Origin: Microbacterium hibisci
GTDB lineage: Bacteria > Actinomycetota > Actinomycetes > Actinomycetales > Microbacteriaceae
DNA: 64,000 nucleotides
NCBI RefSeq assembly: GCF_015278255.1
Contig: NZ_JADIJC010000005.1
Coordinates: 124,001-188,000, forward strand
Reading direction: 5' to 3'
Each line of letters starts with the position of its first letter. Position 1 is the first letter of the stretch. Shown here piece after piece: positions 20,077-28,366 of the stretch. The position numbers and the translations under genes are program-made. The notes under the pieces were generated by a model that did no database searches, was not told the origin of the DNA, and was given only the letters and a program-made list of their open reading frames with translations.

Positions 20077-20781
20077 TCACGAGTTCGGCACCCACACGCG
20101 GTGGGTGCCCACCACCGCGAAGCCCTCGGCGATCGCCCGCTCGAGGTCGGTGCCGCGCTCGTATCCCACGACGGCGCGTCCCGGATGCAATCGGCCGACT
20201 ATGGAGAGCAAACCGAGCCAATCCGGGTCGGTCCCGGGACGCTCCCACACGTTCGAGAGCCCCACAACGTCGCCGTTCTCGGGCTGATGCGTCACGGCTC
20301 CGCCGATGAGATACCCGCCCGCGGACCGCGCGAGGACTCGGAACCGGGGATGCGCGAGCACCGTGCCGGGCAGAACCCCGACATAGTCGTGCAGTTCGTT
20401 CCACCGCCGCAGGTCGCGTGGATCGGCCAGTTGAGTCCACCCGTCGGCGAGACCGGGCTCCGGGGATGCGCGGTGGATCCACCGGGCCTCGAACAGCTTC
20501 TCGAACCCGCGCCCCCCGAGGTCGAGATCGGCGAAGCAGTCCGCGATGCCGCCGCCCGGGAGCCCCTCTCGCTGGCGGCCTCTGATCGCCTCGGCCGCGG
20601 CATCCGGGTCGACGCCGGGTCGCAGTGCGAGCACGGTCGAGTGAAACGGCGGCACTCGGCCATCGGCGACCCAGAGCCCGTCGGTCACGGTGACGGGCAC
20701 GCCGTGCAGCGCCATCACATCGTCGTACCAACTGCGGCTCGCCGCGACGGCGGCGGCGAGCTCGGAATGAGAGGGCGTCAT
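20077..20781 (-). CDS. Uncharacterised protein with GNAT-like C-terminal half
   Basis: 234 residues. The C-terminal half (RFRVLARSAGGYLIGGAV, VGLSNVWERPGTDPDWLGLLSIVGRLHPGRAVVGYERGTDLERAIAEGF) has the rhythm of a GNAT fold, with a strand before VGLSNV and a helix/strand near the end, but the acetyl-CoA loop R/QxxGxG/A is not clear. The N-terminal half (STVLALRPGVDPDAAAEAIRGR) is unassigned. ATG 20781 has AAGACT 6 nt upstream. No partner gene. GNAT relation is inference. Confidence 0.6.
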   Translation of the reverse strand: MTPSHSELAAAVAASRSWYDDVMALHGVPVTVTDGLWVADGRVPPFHSTVLALRPGVDPDAAAEAIRGRQREGLPGGGIADCFADLDLGGRGFEKLFEARWIHRASPEPGLADGWTQLADPRDLRRWNELHDYVGVLPGTVLAHPRFRVLARSAGGYLIGGAVTHQPENGDVVGLSNVWERPGTDPDWLGLLSIVGRLHPGRAVVGYERGTDLERAIAEGFAVVGTHRVWVPNS

Positions 20782-20923
20782 CGGCCCAGTCTTGTCCGGG
20801 AACCGCGACGATGCGACCCTCGTTCAAGGCGGCTTCACCGTCGACCTGTGCGGACCCTGGCTCGTGCCGCCGCGGCGAGCTCGGGGAACGATGCAGTCGG
20901 GTGTCCTGAGGTCGAACTCTGGG

Positions 20924-21120
20924 TTAGTTAGCCGTCGGCGTGCTGAACTGCGACAGAATGACGCTCGCAATTTGCTGCGTCGACTCGCGCGCGTCCACTT
21001 GCAGGCGCACGTCGCCCCACGGTTCAAAGGACGCGCGACGACTGCTCACGTCATCCCAGTTCGGCTCGAGTTGCCTCTCCCTCACGCAGGACGGCCGCAA
21101 GGCTGAGGTGGCCCCCGGTG
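20924..21120 (-). pseudogene. 3' fragment of a P-loop kinase-like gene
   Basis: On the minus strand a frame without a start codon reads toward TAA at 20924-20926 and contains LEPNWDDVSSRRASFEPWGD and then VRLQVDARESTQQIASVILSQ. This resembles the C-terminus of shikimate/gluconokinase-like P-loop kinases, with a W/Y-x-E-x-A-D segment followed by a final helix. The Walker A end is missing: upstream comes directly the stop of the anti-sigma-like gene. Interpreted as a truncated remnant; family assignment is tentative. Confidence 0.4.
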
Positions 21121-22107
21121 TCAGCGAGGCAGGAGCCAGGCGGAGTACTCGATGACGGATCCGGTATCGAGGTCGAGGCGGTCGCTACCGCCCTTGTAGA
21201 TGATGTCGGCGGCGATGATCTGGCGGCTGGCTTCCTCGAGCACGATGGTGGCGCCGAATTGGTGACGGCTGGTGGAAGTCACGGAGAGTGCGATGCCGTC
21301 GCGGCCGAATCGATCTTCAACAGTGCCTAGCAGGCTCAATCCCCCTGCGGCGGCGAGGATCTCAAGCGCGGCCGCCTGCTGGTCCGCGGTGATTGTCCAT
21401 TCGTCTCGAAGCAGGCTGATCGCGCCCCACAAGGCGAGCGCGTCCGCATCGTCGGGGAGGTGTGCGTGAACGGTGAGGTAGTCGCGCATCTCGCGAGCAT
21501 CCACCGGCGGCTCGTCGGGGAAGAAGCCGAAGTCGCGTTGGGAGGACGTGGCCCGCTCGATCGGGTCGCCTTCATCGGGTGAATCTCCGACCGGTTCGAC
21601 GATCTTCCCATCGTCAGTGACCGAGTATGGGGCGCCGGCTCTGGCTGACAGGTAACCCGTGCCGTCCGGGTTCCACACCCATTCTTGCCATTCCGGCACG
21701 ATGACCGGATCGTCGGCGCCGTCCTCCCGCAATGACCATCGGACGACCTCGGCGTCCCGTGATGGTGTCGTTGCTGTCGCCGCCCGGAGAATGTCGAGGG
21801 ACTCGCTGATGACATCGTCGATGGTGTCGTCAAGCGGCCGGGTCGCGAGCGGTGGCGGCGTGGCGGCGTAAGAGGGTGTTGCGGCAATCGGTCCTGCCGT
21901 GAGCGCGACAACGACCGCTGCCGCGGCAACCGGCACGGTCCACCCCCAGCGGGCGATGGAACGGAGGACGCTTCGCTGCGGCGAGGCGTAGATCATGATG
22001 CTCCGCATCCGGGCCCAGTCTCCGGGGAGCGGGGTTGCGTCCGGTGCCGTCATCGCGGGGTCGATGTCGCGCATGGCCTGCGCGATCTTGTCGTCAGTCC
22101 ATGACAT
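21121..22107 (-). CDS. CU044_5270-like protein, probable membrane anti-sigma partner
   Basis: 328 residues. A short cytosolic N-terminus (MSWTDDKIAQAMRDIDPAM) is followed by one membrane segment (WGWTVPVAAAAVVVALTAG, residues ~61-80) and a large extracytoplasmic domain with VVRWSLREDG and WQEWVWNPDGTGYLSA repeats of beta-type pattern. This architecture and its place directly after an ECF sigma gene match the CU044_5270 family. Its ATG lies within the sigma gene (14-bp overlap), AGGAGGT is 10 bp upstream, so the two are coupled. Acting as an anti-sigma or sensor is inference from context. Confidence 0.78.
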   Translation of the reverse strand: MSWTDDKIAQAMRDIDPAMTAPDATPLPGDWARMRSIMIYASPQRSVLRSIARWGWTVPVAAAAVVVALTAGPIAATPSYAATPPPLATRPLDDTIDDVISESLDILRAATATTPSRDAEVVRWSLREDGADDPVIVPEWQEWVWNPDGTGYLSARAGAPYSVTDDGKIVEPVGDSPDEGDPIERATSSQRDFGFFPDEPPVDAREMRDYLTVHAHLPDDADALALWGAISLLRDEWTITADQQAAALEILAAAGGLSLLGTVEDRFGRDGIALSVTSTSRHQFGATIVLEEASRQIIAADIIYKGGSDRLDLDTGSVIEYSAWLLPR

Positions 22108-22651
22108 AACCCATCGCACCTCCTCCCACTTGCCGCGCGGTGCCACTCGGGGTGGGTGCGGAGCGGGTGTGTAGTTCGCGGGGTTCTGCGAGTAGTGATC
22201 GGAGGGCATCTCGTGCCCGGCTGAGTCGCTTCCAGGCCGCTGAGGTGCGGCATCCGACGACTTCGGCGATCTCGGGTGCGGCCAGCCCGTCCCAGTAGAA
22301 CAGCTCGAGGATCTCCCGATCCGCGGCCGGCAGGTGTCGCAGGGCGAGACGCAAGTCGACGTTTCGGAAAGTTGTGTCCGGCCCGTCGGCCGCTGCGGCG
22401 AGGGTTTGCATTCCCTCACGTTCGCGGTCGCGGCGGCGATAGGAGTCGCCGACGAGGTTGCGAGCGGTTTGCAGCAACCAAGGGCGACTGAACGGCGCAC
22501 CGGGGTCGTAACGGCGCCAGGCGATCTCGAAGCAGTCCATGGTCAGTTCGCGGGCTTGTTCTCGGTCATCAACGCGCCGCTCCACATACCGCAGCACGGC
22601 GGCGTGGTGTTCTGTGAAGAGCGCCTCGAAGGCGATGCGTCGATCGTTCAC
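22094..22651 (-). CDS. ECF RNA polymerase sigma factor
   Basis: 185-residue sigma-70 family factor with region 2 (FEALFTEHHAAVLRYVERRV and MDCFEIAWRRYDP) and region 4 (LRHLPAADREILELFYWDGLAAPEIAEVVGCRTSAAWKRLSRARDALR, a helix-turn-helix). GTG 22651 is chosen because GGAAGGGGGCGG lies upstream. An in-frame ATG at 22696 sits 5 nt after an AACCTT box and would be a leaderless start. Upstream is a bipartite motif shared with the lipoprotein gene, suggesting autoregulation. Overlaps the anti-sigma-like gene. Confidence 0.9.
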   Translation of the reverse strand: MNDRRIAFEALFTEHHAAVLRYVERRVDDREQARELTMDCFEIAWRRYDPGAPFSRPWLLQTARNLVGDSYRRRDREREGMQTLAAAADGPDTTFRNVDLRLALRHLPAADREILELFYWDGLAAPEIAEVVGCRTSAAWKRLSRARDALRSLLAEPRELHTRSAPTPSGTARQVGGGAMGYVMD

Positions 22652-22701
22652 CCGCCCCCTTCCCGTCATGGTCGGTGTGCTGTGTGGAGAGTTCATCAAG
22701 G

Positions 22702-22731
22702 AAGGTTGCTGGCGCCGCCCGATCCTGACAC
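22702..22731 (-). promoter_or_regulatory. Bipartite promoter motif before the ECF sigma gene
   Basis: Read on the minus strand: GTGTCAGGATC (22731-22721), 13 bp, AACCTT (22707-22702). The same two blocks with the same 13-bp spacing occur before the lipoprotein gene at 23787-23816. Fixed spacing between conserved blocks is what an ECF promoter looks like; recognition by the adjacent sigma factor is inference. Confidence 0.65.
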
Positions 22732-22801
22732 GACATCGTGACATTCGCTGCGAAGGGCATCGACCGGCCGAACGTGTGCCGCCGTGGTCGCCTGACGCGG
22801 C

Positions 22802-23746
22802 TCACTGCTCAGGCGCGTGGTCAGCGACCACATCGAGCACCACCTCGCGTGCTTGTTCCCACTCTTCACGAATGCGGACCAGCTCGTCGGCATGCTCCGA
22901 CACGAGCTTTGCCTGCGCATCCCATACCGCGTGGTAGTACGCCTCCGCCCAGCCCGAGGATTCCCGACACGAAGCGTCGGCCACCGCAAGGTCTATCTCC
23001 TGCTGCGTCAACTCAGACTGGCGAGGCGGGATTCCGAGCTCAGCCATCAACTCGTCGGAAGGCATGAAGGCGTCGTCTTCGTCCTTCTCGTACGGTGAGG
23101 CGGGCACCGACGCGTAGCCCGCGTCCTTCAGGCATTGCTGCCACCGCGCCCCCGCGTCGACGACAGCAGGAGGGTCATCTGCCAGAAAGTCCGTCTCGGC
23201 TCTCCACCCAAGCAGTCGGTTCGTAGACTCGCTCACAGCGAGACTGGGCACCTGCTCGCGCGCCTCCTCGAGACACGACCCGAAGACCGGCTCGAAACCC
23301 GGCGTCGAGAGCGCGATGGCGTTCAGCTCCTGGCTGGAGTCATGGGAGCCTCCTCTCCAGCCGGGGTTGAAGTTGACGTGATATCCGGACTCCGTTGCGA
23401 GAGCAACGGTGAGCGCGGGGAAGCCAGAGATGTTGGCGTGCGGCTCGAGGTAGCTTTCGTTGTCGGTCGGTTGCCACGGAATCGGCCAGTTGATGCCCTC
23501 CCCCTCCAGGCAATCCGCGACCAGCAGGTTCTCGGCATAGCTGAGAAGTGCGTCCGCCGACGGATCTTGGAACTGATCGAGCGGCATGACCCACCGAGAA
23601 CGATCCTGCGGCGGCAGCTCGACCTCCACGGACGAGGCAGTCGTCGTCGCCGTCGAGGGCGAGTAGCCCGCCGCTGACGCGCACGCTGCGAGGGGAAGCA
23701 TCACGCCGACTACGGCGAGAAGGGCGATGGGACGGGCGGGGATCAC
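22802..23746 (-). CDS. Predicted lipoprotein next to the ECF sigma operon
   Basis: 314 residues with a lipoprotein signal, MIPARPIALLAVVGVMLPLA then AC (Cys22), and an extracytoplasmic domain with no family I recognise. It has several Cys (LVADCLEGEG, FGSCLEEAR, WQQCLKDAGY, ASCRES) that could form two disulfides, and Trp-rich stretches. GTG 23746 is chosen over an upstream TTG: the TTG lies inside the putative -10 element and GGAAGAGAG precedes the GTG. It shares a bipartite promoter motif with the ECF sigma gene, so it is probably part of that regulon. Confidence 0.75.
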   Translation of the reverse strand: MIPARPIALLAVVGVMLPLAACASAAGYSPSTATTTASSVEVELPPQDRSRWVMPLDQFQDPSADALLSYAENLLVADCLEGEGINWPIPWQPTDNESYLEPHANISGFPALTVALATESGYHVNFNPGWRGGSHDSSQELNAIALSTPGFEPVFGSCLEEAREQVPSLAVSESTNRLLGWRAETDFLADDPPAVVDAGARWQQCLKDAGYASVPASPYEKDEDDAFMPSDELMAELGIPPRQSELTQQEIDLAVADASCRESSGWAEAYYHAVWDAQAKLVSEHADELVRIREEWEQAREVVLDVVADHAPEQ

Positions 23747-23786
23747 GCTGCACACTCTCTTCCAAGCTCGGTAGCTCTCACCCTGC

Positions 23787-23816
23787 AAGGTTGGGGATCG
23801 CCGCAGATCCTGACAC
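23787..23816 (-). promoter_or_regulatory. Second copy of the ECF-type promoter motif
   Basis: Minus strand: GTGTCAGGATC (23816-23806), 13 bp, AACCTT (23792-23787), 41 bp before the lipoprotein start. Identical blocks and spacing to the motif before the sigma gene; the sequence between differs. Confidence 0.65.
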
Positions 23817-24066
23817 TGAGCAACGAGATTTCTGAGAAAGCAACGCTAGACCGGCTCGCCGAGGGCGGCGACGTTTGAGTGATCCGCGCCAGGGTTCACG
23901 CCCGGTGAAGGACCGTCTGCGGGCGCTGTCGGTGTGCGCGGCTGGGACACCTCCGGTGATCCGTATCGGGGCGCGATCGGCTGATGGCGGTCGTATCCGG
24001 TTGCGCTGGGCGTGTGGGTTCGGGAGGGTGGACGGTGGGTGCTTCCGCCCGCCAGAGAGGATGATT
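23817..24066. other. Leader region of the alkyl sulfatase gene
   Basis: The gap between the lipoprotein and sulfatase genes is 320 bp in all, including the ECF-type motif. This part has an open plus-strand frame in phase with the sulfatase from GTG 23875, but its product (basic, Gly/Arg-rich) does not look like protein. No clear promoter hexamers or operator seen. Confidence 0.45.
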
Positions 24067-25935
24067 ATGGATCAGCTAGACCCCTCGCCGACCATCGAGC
24101 AGAGCAACGGCGCGTTGCTGTCGACGTTGCCGTTCGATGACACCGCGGACTTCGACGCGAACGCGCGTGGGTTCGTCGGCACGCTGGACGACCCGGAGAT
24201 CCGCAATGCTGCCGGTGAGGTGGTGTGGGATGCGTCGTCGTTCGATTTCGTCGACGGTGACGCACCATCGAGTGTGAACCCGAGCCTGTGGCGGCAGTCG
24301 ACGCTGATGCGCACCCACGGGTTGTTCGAGCTCGCCGACCGGGTGTACCAGGTGCGTGGTCTGGATCTGTCGAACATGACCCTGATCGAGACCGACAACG
24401 GGGTGATCGTCGTAGACACGCTGCTGTCGAAGGAGACCGGTGCGGCCGCGCTCGCGCTGTACCGCAAGTTCCGCGGCGACCGTCCGGTAAAGGCGGTGAT
24501 CTTCACCCACAGCCACGCCGACCACTACGGCGGTGTGCTGGGCGTTGTCACACCGGAGGAGGTCGCCTCCGGGGCGGTGGAGATCATCGCGCCCGACGGT
24601 TTCCTCGAGCACGCGGTCTCAGAGAACGTGTACGCCGGTGTCGCCATGAACCGTCGCGCCGGCTACATGTACGGAGCTGCCCTCGCACGCGGTCCTCGGG
24701 GGCAGCTGGGTGCCGGCTTGGGGATGACGCTGTCCACGGGCGAGGTGACGCTCATCGAGCCGACCCTCACGATCACGACCACCGGTCAGACGCACACGGT
24801 CGACGGGGTGGATATCGAGTTCCAGATGGCGCCGGGCACGGAGGCGCCCGCGGAGATGCACTTCTTCTTCCCGCAGCTGCGGGTGCTGTGCATGGCCGAG
24901 AACGCCACTCACAACCTCCACAATCTCCTCACCCTCCGGGGCGCGGTGGTCCGTGACCCGCACATGTGGTCGCAGTACCTCACCGAGGCGATCGAACTGT
25001 ACGCCGACCGCACCGACGTGCTGTTCGCGTCGCACCACTGGCCCACGTGGGGCACCGACGACATCCGCGCTTTCCTCGAGACGCAGCGGGACCTGTACGG
25101 GTACATCCATGACCAGACGCTTCGGCTGCTGAACAAGGGACTGACCGGACCGGAGATCGCGGAGGCGATCGAGTTTCCCCCGGCCCTGGAGGGGTGGAGC
25201 ACGCGTGGGTATTACGGCTCGGTCAGCCACAACGTGAAGGCGATCTACCAGCGGTACCTGGGCTGGTTCGACGGCAACCCGGCGCGGCTGTGGCCGCACC
25301 CGCCGATCGAGGCCGCGAAGCGCTACGTGAAGGGCTTCGGTGGTATCGACCAGGTCATCGCGCAGGCGCAGGCCGCGTTCGATGAGGGCGACTATCGGTG
25401 GGCGGCGACGCTGCTCGATCACGCGGTCTTCGCGGAGCCGGACAACGGCGCCGCGAAGGCGCTGCTGGCCGACACGTTCGAGCAGCTCGGCTACGGGGCG
25501 GAGAACGGCCCGTGGCGGAACTTCTTCCTCGCCGGTGCGACCGAACTGCGCGAGGGGAACTTCGGCACTCCGACCGAGACGAACGCCCCCGGTGTCCTTG
25601 CGCGGCTCACCCCGGAGCAGTTGTTCGACGCGATCGCGATCACCATCGACGGGCCGAAGGCGTGGGATCTGCACCTCACGATCGACATCACCCTCACCGA
25701 TCTCGGTCAGTCCTTCCGCCTCACCCTCCGCAACGGGCTTCTCACCTACGTCCCGAAGGAGCCGGCCGGCGACGCACAGCTGCACCTGACTCTGACCAAG
25801 CCCCGCCTGCTCGCACTCTTCAGCGGAGACACCACTTCTCCGGGAGTCGACATCGTCGGTGACATCGGGGTGGTGCAGCAGCTGCAGGCCGTGCTCGATC
25901 CTGGCGACAAGTCCTTCAACATCGTCACACCCTGA
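24067..25935 (+). CDS. SdsA1/BDS1-type alkyl sulfatase
   Basis: Metallo-beta-lactamase-fold hydrolase of linear primary alkyl sulfates such as SDS (622 aa). The Zn motif THSHADHYGG is at residues 147-156 and the downstream ligands are in CMAENATHNLHN and LFASHHWP. After the MBL domain comes an all-helical dimerisation domain (~370-500, AIYQRYLGWFDGNPARLWPHPP) and a C-terminal SCP2-like domain (~510-622). No signal peptide is evident, unlike secreted SdsA1, so it may act in the cytosol. ATG 24067 is 6 nt after AGAGAGG; the ATG at 24061 is too close to it. Stands alone within an accessory-looking region. Confidence 0.92.
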   Translation: MDQLDPSPTIEQSNGALLSTLPFDDTADFDANARGFVGTLDDPEIRNAAGEVVWDASSFDFVDGDAPSSVNPSLWRQSTLMRTHGLFELADRVYQVRGLDLSNMTLIETDNGVIVVDTLLSKETGAAALALYRKFRGDRPVKAVIFTHSHADHYGGVLGVVTPEEVASGAVEIIAPDGFLEHAVSENVYAGVAMNRRAGYMYGAALARGPRGQLGAGLGMTLSTGEVTLIEPTLTITTTGQTHTVDGVDIEFQMAPGTEAPAEMHFFFPQLRVLCMAENATHNLHNLLTLRGAVVRDPHMWSQYLTEAIELYADRTDVLFASHHWPTWGTDDIRAFLETQRDLYGYIHDQTLRLLNKGLTGPEIAEAIEFPPALEGWSTRGYYGSVSHNVKAIYQRYLGWFDGNPARLWPHPPIEAAKRYVKGFGGIDQVIAQAQAAFDEGDYRWAATLLDHAVFAEPDNGAAKALLADTFEQLGYGAENGPWRNFFLAGATELREGNFGTPTETNAPGVLARLTPEQLFDAIAITIDGPKAWDLHLTIDITLTDLGQSFRLTLRNGLLTYVPKEPAGDAQLHLTLTKPRLLALFSGDTTSPGVDIVGDIGVVQQLQAVLDPGDKSFNIVTP

Positions 25936-26236
25936 GGACCCTGGACCGGCGGCCCCCAGCCGCCGGTCCTCGCCCGCCGGACCGGCGTTCGACACCCCGG
26001 GCGACGAATCCGCATCAGATGCGCCGGACCGACGACTGACGCCTCACGCGTTGGGCCGCTCGGAACTCGACGGAATCGTCCTTGCTCGAGTGGCTCAGAT
26101 GCGCGGCAAGGCACATCGTGCGCCGACGCGCGTCAGTGTCGCGGACGGGGCGCTCTGGCAAACGCTCGCCGCATCCCGCATGGATTCGACAGACTGATGC
26201 AACGGGGACAGCCTGGCCGACCGAATGGAGAGACGG
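25936..26236. other. Intergenic region after the alkyl sulfatase
   Basis: 301 bp with a terminator hairpin at its start and a short purine-rich leader (GGAGAG) at its end before the next gene. No further gene or repeat seen. Confidence 0.5.
25943..25969 (+). terminator. Hairpin after the alkyl sulfatase gene
   Basis: Perfect 10-bp arms GGACCGGCGG (25943-25952) and CCGCCGGTCC (25960-25969) with a 7-nt loop, 7 bp after the stop. No T-run. Confidence 0.65.
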
Positions 26237-26863
26237 ATGACGGATGCCGCAACCGCCGCGGAGCGCGAGAGCCGGATCCTCGACATCGTGACCGTCTTCG
26301 TGTTGTCGATCACGGCCGTGCTGACCGCGTGGTGTGGGTTCGAGGCATCCAAATGGGGCGGCGAGATGTCGATCGCCTTCAGCCAGGCCTCCAGCGCACG
26401 CATCCAGGCCACCGCCGCGGAGGGCACCGCCCGGGACGCACGCCTGTACGACCTGTCGATGTTCACCGAGTGGGTGCTCGCCGAGGCCGACGGCCGGGAA
26501 GACCTGACGCAGTTCGTCGAGGAGCGGTTCACTCCCGAGTTCGCTGTCGCGTTCGACGCCTGGATAGCCGGCGACCGCACCGAACGCGGACCGCTCGCGA
26601 TGGAAGAGTACGTTCCTCCGGGCACCGAGGAGGCAGCGGAGTTCGCGGCGACCGCGGACGCGAAGTTCGCCGAGGCGCTCGAGAACAATCAGCGCGGCGA
26701 CAACTACTCGCTACTCACCGTGCTCTTCGCTCTCGTGCTGTTCCTGACCGCCATCTCGCAACGCGACATCGCGCCCTGGATCCGCCGCGTCCTCCTGGGT
26801 CTCGGCATCGTGGTCGGGATCGTCGGCATCGTGATCATGCTCACCTTCCCCATCAAGATCTGA
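26237..26863 (+). CDS. Membrane protein with three predicted helices
   Basis: 208 residues: helix 1 near residues 20-38 (TVFVLSITAVLTAWCGFEAS), an extracytoplasmic or cytosolic middle region rich in Glu and Ala (ARIQATAAEGTARDARLYDLSMF; FVEERFTPEFAVAFDAW), then two closely spaced helices at the C-terminus (LLTVLFALVLFLTAISQ and VLLGLGIVVGIVGIVIMLTF). No family name is recalled. ATG 26237 is preferred over 26225 since GGAGAG lies before it. Neighbours give no role. Confidence 0.72.
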   Translation: MTDAATAAERESRILDIVTVFVLSITAVLTAWCGFEASKWGGEMSIAFSQASSARIQATAAEGTARDARLYDLSMFTEWVLAEADGREDLTQFVEERFTPEFAVAFDAWIAGDRTERGPLAMEEYVPPGTEEAAEFAATADAKFAEALENNQRGDNYSLLTVLFALVLFLTAISQRDIAPWIRRVLLGLGIVVGIVGIVIMLTFPIKI

Positions 26864-27075
26864 GCCCACCGCACACCGGCCGCCGGGCAGCAGCCAACGC
26901 CGGACATGCAGCGACAAGCCGCCCGCGCCCAGATAGAACAGACCAGACGACATTCCCCTGCGGGCGTCGCACGAGTGGCGACCGGTGATCGCGAGTCGCG
27001 AACAGCGAACGTCGACGGGCCACCACCGCGCATGGCTCGCCGAGCGACCCGCCCGCGAGCGCTCGCGCGGAGCGC

Positions 27076-27228
27076 TCAGGGCTTGCCTTGGTCGGTCCAC
27101 CTGGTGTGGGCCTTGAGCGCATGACCAACTGCAAGCCGCACTACGAAGTAGAGCGCGACGGCGATGATGGCGAGTCCTCCACCGTAGATAAGGAACAGCA
27201 TGATCCACCCGTCGAACCCAAAGAACAT
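27076..27228 (-). CDS. Small membrane protein, 50 aa
   Basis: Single hydrophobic span from MFFGFDGWIMLFLIYGGGLAIIAVALYFVVRLAV followed by a basic tail (GHALKAHTRWTDQGKP), so probably a one- or two-pass membrane peptide. The start is uncertain: no strong ribosome binding site is seen before ATG 27228, and an upstream ATG at 27273 adds 15 unconvincing residues. Isolated gene with no known family. Confidence 0.45.
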   Translation of the reverse strand: MFFGFDGWIMLFLIYGGGLAIIAVALYFVVRLAVGHALKAHTRWTDQGKP

Positions 27229-27343
27229 GGGTTGAACGTAGCGAAAATGCTGCTGGCCGAGTCGACTCTCCACAGGCGCGGTGGACGACTCTCACCCGCG
27301 CAGATCAAAGCGCGATGTCGGCAGTGTGCTCGATGATGAGCGC

Positions 27344-27724
27344 ATGACCGCGCACTCGCACCTAATGCCGCTCACGATCGACTACGTCGAGATCTCCGTC
27401 ACTGACATGCACGCCGCTCGAGACTTCTACGGCGCCGCCTTCGGATGGACATTCACCACATACGGCGACCAATACTCGGGCATCCGCACCACGGCTGAAC
27501 TGGGAAGCGAAGGCGAAGAAGCCGGCGGACTGATCCTCGCAGAGACAGTCACCCGAGGCGGCCCCCTCGTCCTCCTCTACGCCGAAGACCTCGACGACGC
27601 CGTCGAGCGCGTCACCGAGTCCGGTGGCACCGTCGTGAACGGTCCGTATGAGTTTCCCGGCGGCCGCCGCTTCCACTTCCTCGACCCAAGCGGCAACGAA
27701 CTCGGCGTGTGGTCAACCTCCTAA
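27344..27724 (+). CDS. VOC/glyoxalase family protein
   Basis: 126-residue vicinal-oxygen-chelate protein: IDYVEISVTDMHAARDFYGAAFGWTFTTYG forms the first beta-alpha-beta-beta module and DAVERVTESGGTVVNGPYEFPGGRRFHFLDPSGNELGVW the second. Putative metal-position residues are Glu in DYVEI and Glu in GNELGV. Substrate unknown. ATG 27344 has only a weak ribosome binding site; ATG 27365 is an alternative. A methyltransferase-like remnant follows directly. Confidence 0.82.
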   Translation: MTAHSHLMPLTIDYVEISVTDMHAARDFYGAAFGWTFTTYGDQYSGIRTTAELGSEGEEAGGLILAETVTRGGPLVLLYAEDLDDAVERVTESGGTVVNGPYEFPGGRRFHFLDPSGNELGVWSTS

Positions 27725-27741
27725 GTAGCACGGGAGACACG

Positions 27742-27900
27742 GTGACCGAGGAGGCTGCCTTCGCATTCCGCGACGATAGTGTGCTCAGAAGCCAGGTCCA
27801 AGCCGCCGGCTTCGAGATCACCCACGTGTACGGCGACCGGGATCGACGCCCGCTCGACGACACATCACGCCTGATCATCATCGTTGCCGAAGCGCCCTGA
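27742..27900 (+). pseudogene. C-terminal remnant of a SAM methyltransferase
   Basis: The frame from GTG 27742 encodes about 52 residues including AFRDDSVLRSQVQAAGFEIT, then HVYGDRDRRPLDDTSRLIII. This matches the last helix-strand part of class I methyltransferases, in which an L-x-x-x-V-x-x-AGF-x-V-x-x-VYGDWD segment ends the domain. The SAM-binding part is absent. It begins 18 bp after the VOC gene stop. Most simply a truncated gene tail; a free-standing small protein is possible but less likely. Confidence 0.5.
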
Positions 27901-28366
27901 CGGACCCTCCGGATGCAGTGAGCAGCGGGTTCAAGTCCCGCCACTGTCTCGTTCTCGGCGAACGGTTGACGACCCCGATCCAGCCAGCACTGCTGCCGGC
28001 TACTGCTTCCAAATCCGTCTCCGCAGTAACGTTGCTTGCACGCCGACCAGTCCTCGTGCTCGTCCAGCATGCGAAGCGTCCGTCGGTCAGCGCCAAGTGC
28101 ACGGATGGTGAAACGCAAGCTCTTCACCCTTCGCGTCCACGTGTGGCGTGACCTCGAAGGCTGATCGTCTGCCTCTGCTGTTTTCGGGCGCGCGTTCCAG
28201 CGAGTCTGCGCCAGTCGCGCCTTCGCCTCACATTGGTGACCAAACATGCGCCCCGTCATCGTACGCACTGCCCGGCGATGCCGTGCGCTACGCACGCTTG
28301 GTCATACGCTGAGCGCTTTATTCCTCCGAGATGAGGGGCGCTATTGGGAGGTTTACGCTTAGCTTC
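27901..28366. other. Gene-poor stretch with a tRNA-like remnant
   Basis: 466 bp without a supportable gene and with lower GC than the flanks. The first 50 bp include a tRNA T-arm-like sequence (27925-27941). The rest shows no conserved protein frame, IS end or strong hairpin. Confidence 0.45.
27925..27941 (+). other. tRNA T-arm-like sequence, possible attachment-site remnant
   Basis: GCGGG-TTCAAGT-CCCGC forms a perfect 5-bp stem with a 7-nt loop of T-loop type (TTCAAGT), as in a tRNA 3' part. No D arm, anticodon arm or matching acceptor strand is present upstream. Integrating elements leave such 3' tRNA copies at their ends, but nothing else here proves that origin. Confidence 0.35.

Noticed and set aside
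27925..27960. Complete tRNA gene
   Set aside because: Only a T-arm is present; no anticodon arm, D arm or pairing acceptor strand upstream.
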